33,032 nucleotides of DNA from CAZDUZ01 sp964508755. GTDB taxonomy: Bacteria > Patescibacteriota > Dojkabacteria > SC72 > JAFGCJ01. The stretch spans positions 1 to 33,032 of the forward strand of contig CAZDUZ010000007.1 in the NCBI GenBank assembly GCA_964508755.1. Reading direction: 5' to 3'. Under the pieces are notes generated by a model. That model saw nothing but the letters and a program-made list of their open reading frames with translations. It did not search any database and was not told the origin of the DNA. The position numbers and the translations under genes were made by a program. This document shows, one piece after another, positions 1 through 7,318 of this stretch. Positions within the stretch are counted from its first letter, which is position 1, and every line of letters starts with the position of its first letter.

Positions 1-1319
1 GATTGCACTACCGCTGCGGCTCCAGCTTGGGTTCCCATTGGATGACTGTGTACTCCCCCACCCATGGTCGTAATGAAATCGATATGTTTCATAGTATCGA
101 GGAATTCCGGCAAAAGTACGGGATTAAGTCCTCCTGAGATTATTGGGCACATTTTCTTTACAGTACGCCATTTTTCTTCATGTACTTCTTCACGAGGCCA
201 CGAGCGATTTGTATAACTCTCACTCCACCGGGACGCTTCAGCTTCAATTTTTAAGACAATATCACTATCCTTCGCAGGAACATGCGACCACACTTGTGTA
301 AAACAGGGTCCCTCAGCTTTTAATCTCAGTGCAAGATTAGCTGCCGTAATATCAGTATCCGGTGTACCAGACATTTTCCCGACACCGGCAGTACCGGTAT
401 GAATTCCAGAACAACCTGCTAGTCGTGCCATTTTTGTCAGCACCGATACAGAGTATCCGATTGGATTCTCTTCCCGTGTAAAAGCACCATGACCTGCCCT
501 ATGAAAATGCAAAAACACATTGGGAAAGTGACGACGGACTGTTTGCACAGCTGCCCAACCAGCGGTAATACCATCTACAAGGAAAGCATAACTTCCCGGT
601 TTCATTTTCGAAATAATGTAATCAGCACGATGGAGCATGGTGTCATAATCAGCAGAAGAAATATTAAATGAATGAACCTTCGTATGACCGGTAATTTGTT
701 CAGCTTTATCCATCGCCTCTCTGACTGAATCAACCATCTTCTCAAAAGGACAGAAATACTGATCGGATTGCGGCTCATCATTTTTTACAAAGTGCCCGCC
801 ACCAGCCCAAAAATCATAACACATTTCACCATATTCTGTAGCATTCAAACCGATCTTAGGTTTAATGATTGTTCCAAGTATTGGAGAATCCCACAACTGG
901 AGATACTCCCGCATATCATCAATGGTATACGACGGACCATCATACAAACTGAGCATCGTGGTGGGTAAATAGACATCAAGAAGTTTGCATCCTACAACGT
1001 CACTTACTCCGAAAATATTACCCGCGATAAAGGTCATGATGTTTTGAATGTTACCTCCACTATCGAATATAACCCACGGATATGCAATTTTCACAATGCC
1101 CGTCGATTCATCGATATCGTAGACGCGTGCGTTTAGACTTAATGAAAAGTTTGTGGCAGATCCAACTTTCAAATTACTTCCCGTCGAAGACTCTGCCGCA
1201 ATTTCTGTGGCTACATCATCAAGAGATCTTCCATCCGCAGGAATAACTTTAAAGGCCGCAAGTAAGTAATTATCATTTGTAACAGATTCATCGCCAAGGA
1301 AAAGATATTCTTGTTGCAT
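1..1319 (-). CDS. rbcL: Ribulose-1,5-bisphosphate carboxylase/oxygenase large chain, form II/III (3' end beyond window)
   Basis: RuBisCO large subunit, which carboxylates ribulose bisphosphate; in archaea and CPR bacteria form II/III enzymes are thought to work in AMP/nucleoside salvage. 439 codons are visible before the left edge cuts off the C-terminus. Active-site parts seen: KPK at residues 153-155, the carbamylated-lysine motif VKNDE (K179, D181, E182), HFHRAGHG (H273, R274, H277), loop-6 lysine in GVGKMSG (K315), SGG near 395 and GGGVHSHP near 420. Between residues about 345 and 390 it has an insertion absent from plain form II enzymes and present in the Methanococcoides burtonii form II/III enzyme, to which the whole protein reads as closely similar. 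The start is ATG at 1319; an AGGAGAG lies about 21 nt upstream, too far for normal use. Neighbour upstream on the same strand is the RND gene. Identification is sure; pathway role is inference, since no AMP phosphorylase or R15P isomerase is in view. Confidence 0.95.
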   Translation of the reverse strand, partial: MQQEYLFLGDESVTNDNYLLAAFKVIPADGRSLDDVATEIAAESSTGSNLKVGSATNFSLSLNARVYDIDESTGIVKIAYPWVIFDSGGNIQNIMTFIAGNIFGVSDVVGCKLLDVYLPTTMLSLYDGPSYTIDDMREYLQLWDSPILGTIIKPKIGLNATEYGEMCYDFWAGGGHFVKNDEPQSDQYFCPFEKMVDSVREAMDKAEQITGHTKVHSFNISSADYDTMLHRADYIISKMKPGSYAFLVDGITAGWAAVQTVRRHFPNVFLHFHRAGHGAFTREENPIGYSVSVLTKMARLAGCSGIHTGTAGVGKMSGTPDTDITAANLALRLKAEGPCFTQVWSHVPAKDSDIVLKIEAEASRWSESYTNRSWPREEVHEEKWRTVKKMCPIISGGLNPVLLPEFLDTMKHIDFITTMGGGVHSHPMGTQAGAAAVVQ

Positions 1320-1347
1320 ATGAGGGCAGTTAATATTATCTCTCCTG

Positions 1348-1376
1348 AGTATATTCGAAAGTCAGGGTGTTTTGAA
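1348..1376 (-). promoter_or_regulatory. Promoter for the RuBisCO gene
   Basis: On the minus strand TTCAAA (1371-1376) is followed by exactly 17 bp and TATACT (1348-1353). It lies in the 104-nt gap between the RND stop and the RuBisCO start. Predicted start of transcription is near 1341, giving a leader of about 21 nt and cutting into the AGGAGAG sequence. Confidence 0.5.
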
Positions 1377-1423
1377 GTCTAAGGCATTGGTAATGACATC
1401 TTAAGAGACTTTACCTTTAGCAT

Positions 1424-4063
1424 TTATAATGAAATACCAAGTTTTTTATAGACATTTTCCCTTGTCTTTTCAAATGCATAGTAGAACACAGAGAAAGACG
1501 TGATTATTAAGATCACACTAGAGATTAACCCAAATACAATAGTCAGTGCCAGCGACTCCCAAAAGGGTTCGGTTAATGCCAGTGGAAGAAGTCCAGCAAT
1601 GGTAGTTAATGAAGTAGCAATTATCGGACGAGTTCTTAGTTTTACCGCTTCAGCAATTGCATCAATAACATTCTTCCCTACCCGACGCCTTGCATTGGCA
1701 TACTCAACCAACATTATGGTGTTATTGACTACAATTCCGATAAGTCCAGTCATACCGACAATGACAAAGAAACTCATTGGATTTCCAGTAAGGTATAGAC
1801 CAAGAAACAATCCGGGAAAGCTAAATGGTATCGCCAATAAAATAAGAAGGGGCTGGCTGAAAGAATTGAACTGAAGAACCAAAAGCAGATACATAACCAG
1901 TAGAGCTATAACACCAGCAATTGCTACCGAGCTAAATGATTCAGCGTTTTCAGTTTCTTGTCCGAAATCAAATCCTAATTGGACAGTATCAGGAGTATCA
2001 TACTCAGATTCAATGTATTGCTGTAATTCAAGGAGAGCTGCGCTATTCGTGTTATCACTTAGTTTTGCAGAAATTTCTGCATAGCGCTCTCCGTTAAGAG
2101 TTCTGATATCATTAACATACGCAACTTGTACATCTTCTACTGAGACGCCACTTTCTAATTCAGTACCCGTAAGGAGCGTATCGATTTCATTAGTAGTTTG
2201 AGACAAACGTTCATTTGACTCTGTATATACTTGCATTGCGAATGGATACTGAGAAGTAGGAGGACCAGCAGAGATAATAGATGACGATACTACGGCTCCA
2301 GGAATTATTGTTGCCAAATCATTTATTCCAGAAGAAATTTCCGGAGCAGTAATTGCACGTTCATTCATATCTTTAAGTGTCAATTGGACAACTGCACTTC
2401 GGTTATCTCCAGCAAAGTACACTATCTGTTCAATAGAATTTCCATATTTCTCGATAATGACATTCTCCACCTGCACACTAAGATCTCTCGAATTTGAAGC
2501 CGTAGTACTTTGTGGAAATGTAAAAGAAAGTGCAATTATGTCCGAATCCTTTGCTGGAGCGAAGAAGGAAAACTTAAGCTTAGATGCCCAAAAACTTCCT
2601 CCAATAATCACCAATATTGTTCCTATGAGCAACATCATACGGTATACATTCTTGGATAGTACTTTTCTTACATTAATTTCACCAAATTCTCCGAGACGTA
2701 GTAACAATGAGGGAACAAAATCTGAAATACGATTGAATAAGCTTGTTTTCGCATATACCGAATCACGAAGCAGCAGATTGCTTAAAAATGGAAGTATGGT
2801 AAGTGCAATAATCAGAGAAGTTACCAATGCGGTGATGACAGTAATTGGAAGTACTCTGATGAAATCTCCTAATATTCCCGTTACAGTCACCAGCGGGAAA
2901 AATACCAGAACAGTCGTTAAAGTTCCTGAAATATCAGCTATTCCAATGTCATTTACTGCCCTACGTACCGCTTCCCACCCTTTAAATCCCTTTCGTTTAT
3001 AGTAGTCTATTGCTTCAACAACTATAGTACCATCATCAACAAATAACCCAAGGACAAGTATCAAAGCAAACAAGGATATGGTGTTGAGTGTATATCCCAT
3101 AAACGCAAAAATGATAAAAACGCTTGCAAGTGTAAGCGGAATAAAAATGGAAAGAATAATTGCAGAACGAATATTTATTGTCAGAAGAAGTATCACAAAA
3201 ATTGTCACAATTGCTGCAATTGCATTGCTTTCTAGTGAAGACAACTGACTTTTCAAACTTATCGCAGGATCGCCCGCAAACACAACATTAACTTTGTTAA
3301 ATTCTTCCCTCGTCAGTACTTCTTTCACTACCTTTTGTACTTCGTCGGAAAATTCTATAGCTCCGATTTCGTTATCTTTTTTAACCACACCTACGGCAAG
3401 TGCATCTCTTACAACTAACTCTCCATCCTCACGTACCCCAACTCGTGAAAAAGAGGTTTGCAGACGTTCAGTACCCCCCGTAATTACATTTAATTCATCA
3501 CTTATTTGATCCTTTACATTTACTTGCTTAATGAGAGTACTTTTCTGAAGTTCATCCCGAATTATCTGCGCTTTTATTTGTAAATCCTCAATATGATCAG
3601 TCCCATCAACAGAATAGAGAGAAAAAACAAGATCATTTTGACCATCAATGAAACTTGCATTCGGAACAATGACTGACGAATTTTCCGAAATTCCTCTTTC
3701 AATGATTAACGATTCAATATCGGATTTGACGATTTCTGGCGAAGTCACTTCAGTATTGAAAGACACCACAAGGGAAGAAAAAGAAGCCGTGGAAGTTGTC
3801 GTTATGTCAGTAACACCCTCTACCCCCTTTATTTCATTGAATAAAGGAGTGGTAATACTGCTTTCTGTTACCCCTGCATCACCGCTAAAATATGGTGTAT
3901 TAACAATTACCACGGGAATATTAATTACTGGAAATCCTTCTCTGCGCAGGAAAGAAGAGTAGCTGAAGTAGCCAAGGAATAGTAAAGAAACAGCTAACAA
4001 AAATGTAAACTTACTTCTTTCTGTAAAAATTCTACTAATACGGGTAATAAAACTATCTTTCAT
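1424..4063 (-). CDS. RND-family efflux/export permease (AcrB/HAE-like)
   Basis: Proton-driven multidrug/lipid exporter of the RND superfamily in the cytoplasmic membrane. Using ATG at 4063 it is 879 aa, shorter than AcrB (about 1050). The halves show the usual layout: TM1, a large extracytoplasmic loop, TM2-6, TM7, second loop, TM8-12. The TM4 proton-relay pair is present as FVDDGTIVVEA (D343-D344). The TM10 region reads VVNNTIMLVEYAN, so the lysine of AcrB (K940) is replaced by asparagine. The open frame extends upstream to 4147, but an extended -10 promoter at 4111-4119 lies inside that extension and the mature N-terminus (MKDSFITRISRIF) fits the family, so I prefer 4063. No membrane fusion protein or outer-membrane channel gene adjoins it. 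Substrate unknown. Confidence 0.88.
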   Translation of the reverse strand: MKDSFITRISRIFTERSKFTFLLAVSLLFLGYFSYSSFLRREGFPVINIPVVIVNTPYFSGDAGVTESSITTPLFNEIKGVEGVTDITTTSTASFSSLVVSFNTEVTSPEIVKSDIESLIIERGISENSSVIVPNASFIDGQNDLVFSLYSVDGTDHIEDLQIKAQIIRDELQKSTLIKQVNVKDQISDELNVITGGTERLQTSFSRVGVREDGELVVRDALAVGVVKKDNEIGAIEFSDEVQKVVKEVLTREEFNKVNVVFAGDPAISLKSQLSSLESNAIAAIVTIFVILLLTINIRSAIILSIFIPLTLASVFIIFAFMGYTLNTISLFALILVLGLFVDDGTIVVEAIDYYKRKGFKGWEAVRRAVNDIGIADISGTLTTVLVFFPLVTVTGILGDFIRVLPITVITALVTSLIIALTILPFLSNLLLRDSVYAKTSLFNRISDFVPSLLLRLGEFGEINVRKVLSKNVYRMMLLIGTILVIIGGSFWASKLKFSFFAPAKDSDIIALSFTFPQSTTASNSRDLSVQVENVIIEKYGNSIEQIVYFAGDNRSAVVQLTLKDMNERAITAPEISSGINDLATIIPGAVVSSSIISAGPPTSQYPFAMQVYTESNERLSQTTNEIDTLLTGTELESGVSVEDVQVAYVNDIRTLNGERYAEISAKLSDNTNSAALLELQQYIESEYDTPDTVQLGFDFGQETENAESFSSVAIAGVIALLVMYLLLVLQFNSFSQPLLILLAIPFSFPGLFLGLYLTGNPMSFFVIVGMTGLIGIVVNNTIMLVEYANARRRVGKNVIDAIAEAVKLRTRPIIATSLTTIAGLLPLALTEPFWESLALTIVFGLISSVILIITSFSVFYYAFEKTRENVYKKLGISL

Positions 4064-4110
4064 ATGGTAATTGAATTCAATCTTAACACTTGTCCAATAA
4101 GGAGCCGGAC

Positions 4111-4119
4111 ATTGTACCA
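4111..4119 (-). promoter_or_regulatory. Extended -10 promoter for the RND gene
   Basis: Minus strand reads TGGTACAAT, an extended -10 (TGnTAnnnT) without a good -35. Transcription would start near 4104, about 40 nt before the ATG at 4063, which supports that start. Confidence 0.4.
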
Positions 4120-4165
4120 TATGTATTACATCCGGGCTACATTTCAAAGAACAATGAATTCATCC

Positions 4166-4182
4166 TCTCAATTAATTTGAGA
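4166..4182. repeat. Inverted repeat overlapping the -35 of the 4235 gene
   Basis: TCTCAA, 5-nt spacer, TTGAGA. The right arm is the -35 hexamer of the plus-strand promoter at 4177-4205, so a bound regulator could block it. It sits in the divergent gap between the RND gene and the 109-aa gene. Confidence 0.35.
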
Positions 4183-4205
4183 AATTGCATAGATTCATAT
4201 ATCAT
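4177..4205 (+). promoter_or_regulatory. Promoter for the 109-aa gene
   Basis: TTGAGA (4177-4182), 17 bp, TATCAT (4200-4205). Predicted transcription start near 4212, 23 nt before the ATG at 4235. Confidence 0.5.
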
Positions 4206-4234
4206 CCAAACTCTAATATGAAAAATCAAATATT

Positions 4235-4564
4235 ATGGCTCGATATATAGCAGTATTTACGGGACCTGACAGAGTTAATCCCTTAATGTTTCGCATTGGC
4301 ACAAACGCGTATACCAGCAGAAACCCCGAAACGGTAGAAGCACATATTGCCAGTTGGGATGGTAGACAGGCATACCATTACGGAATAACAGGAGTTCTCG
4401 CGGTAAGAGCTGTTCCATATGAACAATTTCAACAAAATTATAATGAAGTGCCACCAGTAGTTGAATCAGTTGAAGTATTCACGAACATGCTTGATAGACT
4501 ATTTCCTCGAGAAAGTGAAGCTCAAGAATCTCCAGAAGGAAGAAACCCAGAGTTATCCTCATAG
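4235..4564 (+). CDS. Uncharacterised 109-aa protein
   Basis: I do not recognise a family. The protein is soluble, with no signal peptide or membrane segment. The first 75 residues look like a compact alpha/beta domain (MARYIAVFTGPD start, WDGRQAYHYG and VLAVRAVPYEQF segments); the last 25 residues are rich in Glu, Ser and Pro and probably disordered. It has its own promoter upstream and a strong hairpin terminator 32 nt downstream, so it is likely monocistronic. No Shine-Dalgarno sequence precedes the ATG. It converges with the small minus-strand gene at 4652-4783. Confidence 0.65.
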   Translation: MARYIAVFTGPDRVNPLMFRIGTNAYTSRNPETVEAHIASWDGRQAYHYGITGVLAVRAVPYEQFQQNYNEVPPVVESVEVFTNMLDRLFPRESEAQESPEGRNPELSS

Positions 4565-4595
4565 AAATTGAAAGTGGTCTATACCTTACGTAATA

Positions 4596-4629
4596 AAAGA
4601 GCGCCTCTGCTTTCGCTTTGGCGCTCTTT
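4596..4629. terminator. Bidirectional intrinsic terminator
   Basis: Perfect 10-bp stem: AAAGAGCGCC at 4596-4605 pairs with GGCGCTCTTT at 4620-4629, with a 14-nt loop. The plus strand continues TTTC and the minus strand gives TTTTATTA, so it can end transcripts arriving from both the 109-aa gene and the 43-codon gene. Confidence 0.8.
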
Positions 4630-4651
4630 CTGCTCAATGGTTGTGATATGT

Positions 4652-4783
4652 TTACATCATTTTGACATGGTCAGCCACAGCTCCTGGATACATCTGCGCA
4701 AGACCACTTACGGCTTGACCAAATTCTCTTCCAGATAATCCATGCTTTCCTGGCATTCCATTACTCTGATTTGAATTTCCCAT
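4652..4783 (-). CDS. Small 43-aa protein (or transcribed small RNA)
   Basis: Short frame starting ATG at 4783 and ending TAA, encoding 43 residues beginning MGNSNQSNGMPGKHG and ending AVADHVKMM. The first part is Gly/Asn/Ser-rich and the second part reads as one amphipathic helix (GREFGQAVSGLAQMYPGAVA). No family recognised. Support for a real gene is the near-consensus promoter at 4839-4867, a leader of about 48 nt, and the hairpin terminator at 4596-4629; the transcript would be roughly 240 nt. There is no Shine-Dalgarno sequence at the ATG, so a non-coding or dual-function RNA remains possible. Confidence 0.55.
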   Translation of the reverse strand: MGNSNQSNGMPGKHGLSGREFGQAVSGLAQMYPGAVADHVKMM

Positions 4784-4807
4784 ATTATTACTAACAAATT
4801 ATCTTTT

Positions 4808-4822
4808 CTACGACTCTCGTAG
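4808..4822. repeat. Inverted repeat CTACGA-CTC-TCGTAG
   Basis: Perfect 6-bp arms with a 3-nt spacer inside the predicted leader of the 43-codon gene. It may be a second operator or a leader hairpin; its arms resemble the repeat at 4840-4855. Confidence 0.5.
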
Positions 4823-4838
4823 TAATTGCTACACATCA

Positions 4839-4867
4839 ATACTACATACGTAGTACTTTTATGTCAA
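4839..4867 (-). promoter_or_regulatory. Strong promoter of the 43-codon gene
   Basis: Minus strand reads TTGACA (4862-4867), exactly 17 bp, then TAGTAT (4839-4844), with TG just before the -10. It is the only fully consensus -35 that I found in the window. The predicted start is near 4832. Confidence 0.7.
4840..4855. repeat. Operator-like inverted repeat over the promoter
   Basis: TACTAC-ATAC-GTAGTA, perfect 6-bp arms with a 4-nt centre. It covers the -10 and part of the spacer of the minus promoter and lies about 100 bp upstream of the carotenoid operon start, so a regulator bound here could control either side. Confidence 0.5.
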
Positions 4868-4941
4868 GCGGTATAAGTATCCTCCATAATAGAAACAGAA
4901 AATTGTAAGTTATAACCCTTTAATGAATGTTTTTTTCATGC

Positions 4942-4947
4942 TACCAT
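4942..4947 (+). promoter_or_regulatory. Possible -10 of the carotenoid operon, leaderless
   Basis: TACCAT preceded by TGC gives an extended -10 ending 7 bp before the ATG at 4954, so the transcript would begin at or next to the start codon. The -35 (TTTAAT at 4919-4924) is poor. Confidence 0.3.
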
Positions 4948-4953
4948 CTACGT

Positions 4954-5796
4954 ATGCATAATAAGAAAGAGGAGGGTTTGTCTCATTCTGGAAAGAATTC
5001 TCGTATTCGAAATGTTTTGTTGATCGGTGGAACAGGATTCATTGGAACTCATGTGCTACACCATTTGAAAGCTCGTGGATATCGCCCTTATTTGTTATCT
5101 CGAAAGCAAAACGCATCCATAGAAACTATTCAAGGATCAATTTCAAATAAGAACGATGTATTGAACGCGATATCCCAGGTTGATGCAGTCATAAATCTAG
5201 CAGGACTTTCACCGAACAGGATGCCAAGCAAACGGAATTCGTATCAGGATGTTCACGTATCAGGTGTTTCTAATGTTGTCGATGCTATTAACCAGCAAAG
5301 CAAAAATATTCCCCTTGTTCATGTAGGGGCACTCGGAGCAGATAAAGAATCCCCGAATGAATACATGAAAACAAAAGGAGAAGCAATTGAAATAATCCGT
5401 ACATCAGCTATTTCTTATACAATTATTAATCCATCCATTGTTGATGGAGAGGGTTCAGGACTCGACATGACATTTAAAAAGCTTTCTTTCATTAAAGTTA
5501 TTCCTGTTCCGAAACTAACAGCTAAAATCCAACCGGTATCGGTTGAAACACTTGCGAAGTTGATTGTAAAATCGCTCAATGCTAAGAATAATCAAGAAAT
5601 TGACGCGGTAGGAAATTCTGTTATCACATTTTACGAATACTTTCGACGGCTTGCTTATAGAAACGGCCTGAAAACAATACCTATTCCAAAACCCATCATT
5701 ATTCTTGGCGTGAAGTTCCTGCAAATAGTTAGACTACTTCCCCGCCACACAGAAATTCTTCTGGAAACTGATAACATTTCGTCAAGATTCAAGTAA
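4954..5796 (+). CDS. NAD(P)-binding SDR-type epimerase/reductase, NDUFA9-like
   Basis: Atypical short-chain dehydrogenase with a Rossmann fold; members related to complex I subunit NDUFA9 bind NAD(P)H, substrate unknown. The nucleotide motif GGTGFIG comes just after the N-terminal strand VLLI, and the catalytic YxxxK appears as YMKTK in the middle of the protein. About 280 aa from ATG 4954, near the usual size. An ATG at 4927 would add nine residues; I prefer 4954 because the putative -10 lies between them. It is the first gene of the carotenoid operon, 16 nt ahead of crtI. Cyanobacterial and Bacteroidetes carotenoid clusters sometimes contain oxidoreductases, but a role in carotenoid modification here is inference only. 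Confidence 0.8.
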   Translation: MHNKKEEGLSHSGKNSRIRNVLLIGGTGFIGTHVLHHLKARGYRPYLLSRKQNASIETIQGSISNKNDVLNAISQVDAVINLAGLSPNRMPSKRNSYQDVHVSGVSNVVDAINQQSKNIPLVHVGALGADKESPNEYMKTKGEAIEIIRTSAISYTIINPSIVDGEGSGLDMTFKKLSFIKVIPVPKLTAKIQPVSVETLAKLIVKSLNAKNNQEIDAVGNSVITFYEYFRRLAYRNGLKTIPIPKPIIILGVKFLQIVRLLPRHTEILLETDNISSRFK

Positions 5797-5812
5797 ATTT
5801 ATAACCAATTTC

Positions 5813-7318
5813 ATGAAAAACGTTGCGATTATTGGCGCTGGTTTTGGAGGTCTTGCACTTGGTCTAAGACTGCAAGCTAAAGGGTTTAACGTTACTATTT
5901 ATGAAAAACAGGAACTCCCGGGAGGTCATGGAGTACAATTTCAAAAAAACGGCTACCTCTTCGATATGGGTCCTTCACTCATTACCGCACCATCAATTAT
6001 AGAAGAGGCTTTTTTCAGCGCAGGTGAGAACCTTTCGGATTATCTCGACACAACACTTTTATCCCCATTCTACCGGATATATTTTTCTGACAAAACGTAC
6101 CTCGATTACAGCGGTAACAGAGAACTTATGATCAATGAAATCTCAAAATTTTCAAAAAATGATGCACAGCAATATGACCGATTCATGGATTACTCACGAA
6201 AACTTTATGAAACGGTAATTCTTGAACGACTTGGTTCACAACCATTTCTTTCTCTTGCCGATATGCTCAAAGCAGCTCCACGCCTTATTCAAAGCAGGTC
6301 GTATCAGTCAGTGTATCAGGTGGTGAGTAGTTTCTTTAAACATGAAAAAATTCGCTTTACCTTTTCATTTCATCCATTGTTCATTGGAGGTAATCCGTTT
6401 GTTACTCCTGCCTTATACCTCATGATTCCCTATTTGGAAAAAGAAGAAGGTGTATGGTTTAGCAAGGGGGGAATGTTCTCACTAGTGAAAGCATTCGAAA
6501 AAGCTTTCATTAAAAAAGGCGGCGTAATAAAAGTGAACCATGAAGTAACTGATATTATTGTTAAAAATCGTACAGCGCAAGGAGTTACCGTTAATGAGAA
6601 AAACATTCCCTACGATCTTGTCGTTTCAAACAGCCATTTAATGAATACCTACGGCGAACTAATTTCTCCTAAAGAACGAAAACACTGGACTGATCATAAA
6701 CTGCAAAAAATGAAGTATTCAATGAGCTGTTTCCTTCTTTATATTGGCACCAAGAAGCAATACCCAGAGCTTAAGCACCACACACTTATACTTTCCCCAC
6801 GATACAAAGGACTAATAGATGATATATTTAATGGAAAGCATCTACCTGATGACTTTTCATTATATCTTCATGCTCCTACGAAAAGTGATCCCACAATGGC
6901 TCCAAAGGGTAGCGAGTCTATGTATGTACTTGCCCCTACAGCAAATCTTAATGCAGACATAGACTGGAACAGCGAAGGTCCAAAATTCAAAGATAGGCTG
7001 CTCACATTCTTAGAACAAGATTTTGGTCTTACAGATCTCCGTAAGCATGCTGAAGTAGTCGAATATTTCACCCCTCAGGATTTTCTTGATAAACGGAACA
7101 ACCATCTGGGTGCAGCATGGGGTCTGCAACCTGTTCTTTTGCAGAGTGCCACATTCCGTGCTCACAATAGAAGCGAAGACATCAAAAATCTCTATCTCGT
7201 TGGAGCAAATACCCACCCTGGGGCTGGACTCCCTGGAGTTCTACTTACCGCAGAAACAACCGAGAAAGTTATACTCCAAGATCATGGTGAAAATAGAAAT
7301 CATCACCAAAACACATGA
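5813..7318 (+). CDS. crtI: Phytoene desaturase
   Basis: FAD-dependent desaturase that converts phytoene to lycopene (or fewer-step products) at the membrane. 501 aa, the normal length. It starts with the FAD-binding motif GAGFGGLALGLRL (GxGxxG at residues 8-13) followed by YEKQELPGGHG; the family usually has GGRA at that last position. It retains FDMGPS, FSFHPLFIGGNPF and the C-terminal signature NLYLVGANTHPGAGLPGV. It reads as closer to proteobacterial CrtI than to the CrtD/CrtN subgroups, but the number of steps cannot be told from sequence. The stop codon overlaps the next ATG (ATGA), so translation of the lycopene cyclase is probably coupled. No phytoene synthase gene lies in the window. 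Confidence 0.93.
   Translation: MKNVAIIGAGFGGLALGLRLQAKGFNVTIYEKQELPGGHGVQFQKNGYLFDMGPSLITAPSIIEEAFFSAGENLSDYLDTTLLSPFYRIYFSDKTYLDYSGNRELMINEISKFSKNDAQQYDRFMDYSRKLYETVILERLGSQPFLSLADMLKAAPRLIQSRSYQSVYQVVSSFFKHEKIRFTFSFHPLFIGGNPFVTPALYLMIPYLEKEEGVWFSKGGMFSLVKAFEKAFIKKGGVIKVNHEVTDIIVKNRTAQGVTVNEKNIPYDLVVSNSHLMNTYGELISPKERKHWTDHKLQKMKYSMSCFLLYIGTKKQYPELKHHTLILSPRYKGLIDDIFNGKHLPDDFSLYLHAPTKSDPTMAPKGSESMYVLAPTANLNADIDWNSEGPKFKDRLLTFLEQDFGLTDLRKHAEVVEYFTPQDFLDKRNNHLGAAWGLQPVLLQSATFRAHNRSEDIKNLYLVGANTHPGAGLPGVLLTAETTEKVILQDHGENRNHHQNT

Noticed and set aside
2457..3002. Long plus-strand frames inside the RND gene
   Set aside because: Antisense frames over a well-supported conserved gene; low-complexity translation and no family likeness. 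The same holds for other antisense frames elsewhere.
4064..4147. N-terminal extension of the RND gene
   Set aside because: The open frame runs to 4147, but the extra 28 residues lack family similarity and overlap an extended -10 promoter.
5813..7318. Recoded stop codons (UGA as Gly or Trp)
   Set aside because: Proteins end at normal lengths, TGA is used as a real stop in crtI, and no in-frame TGA is needed to complete any conserved domain.
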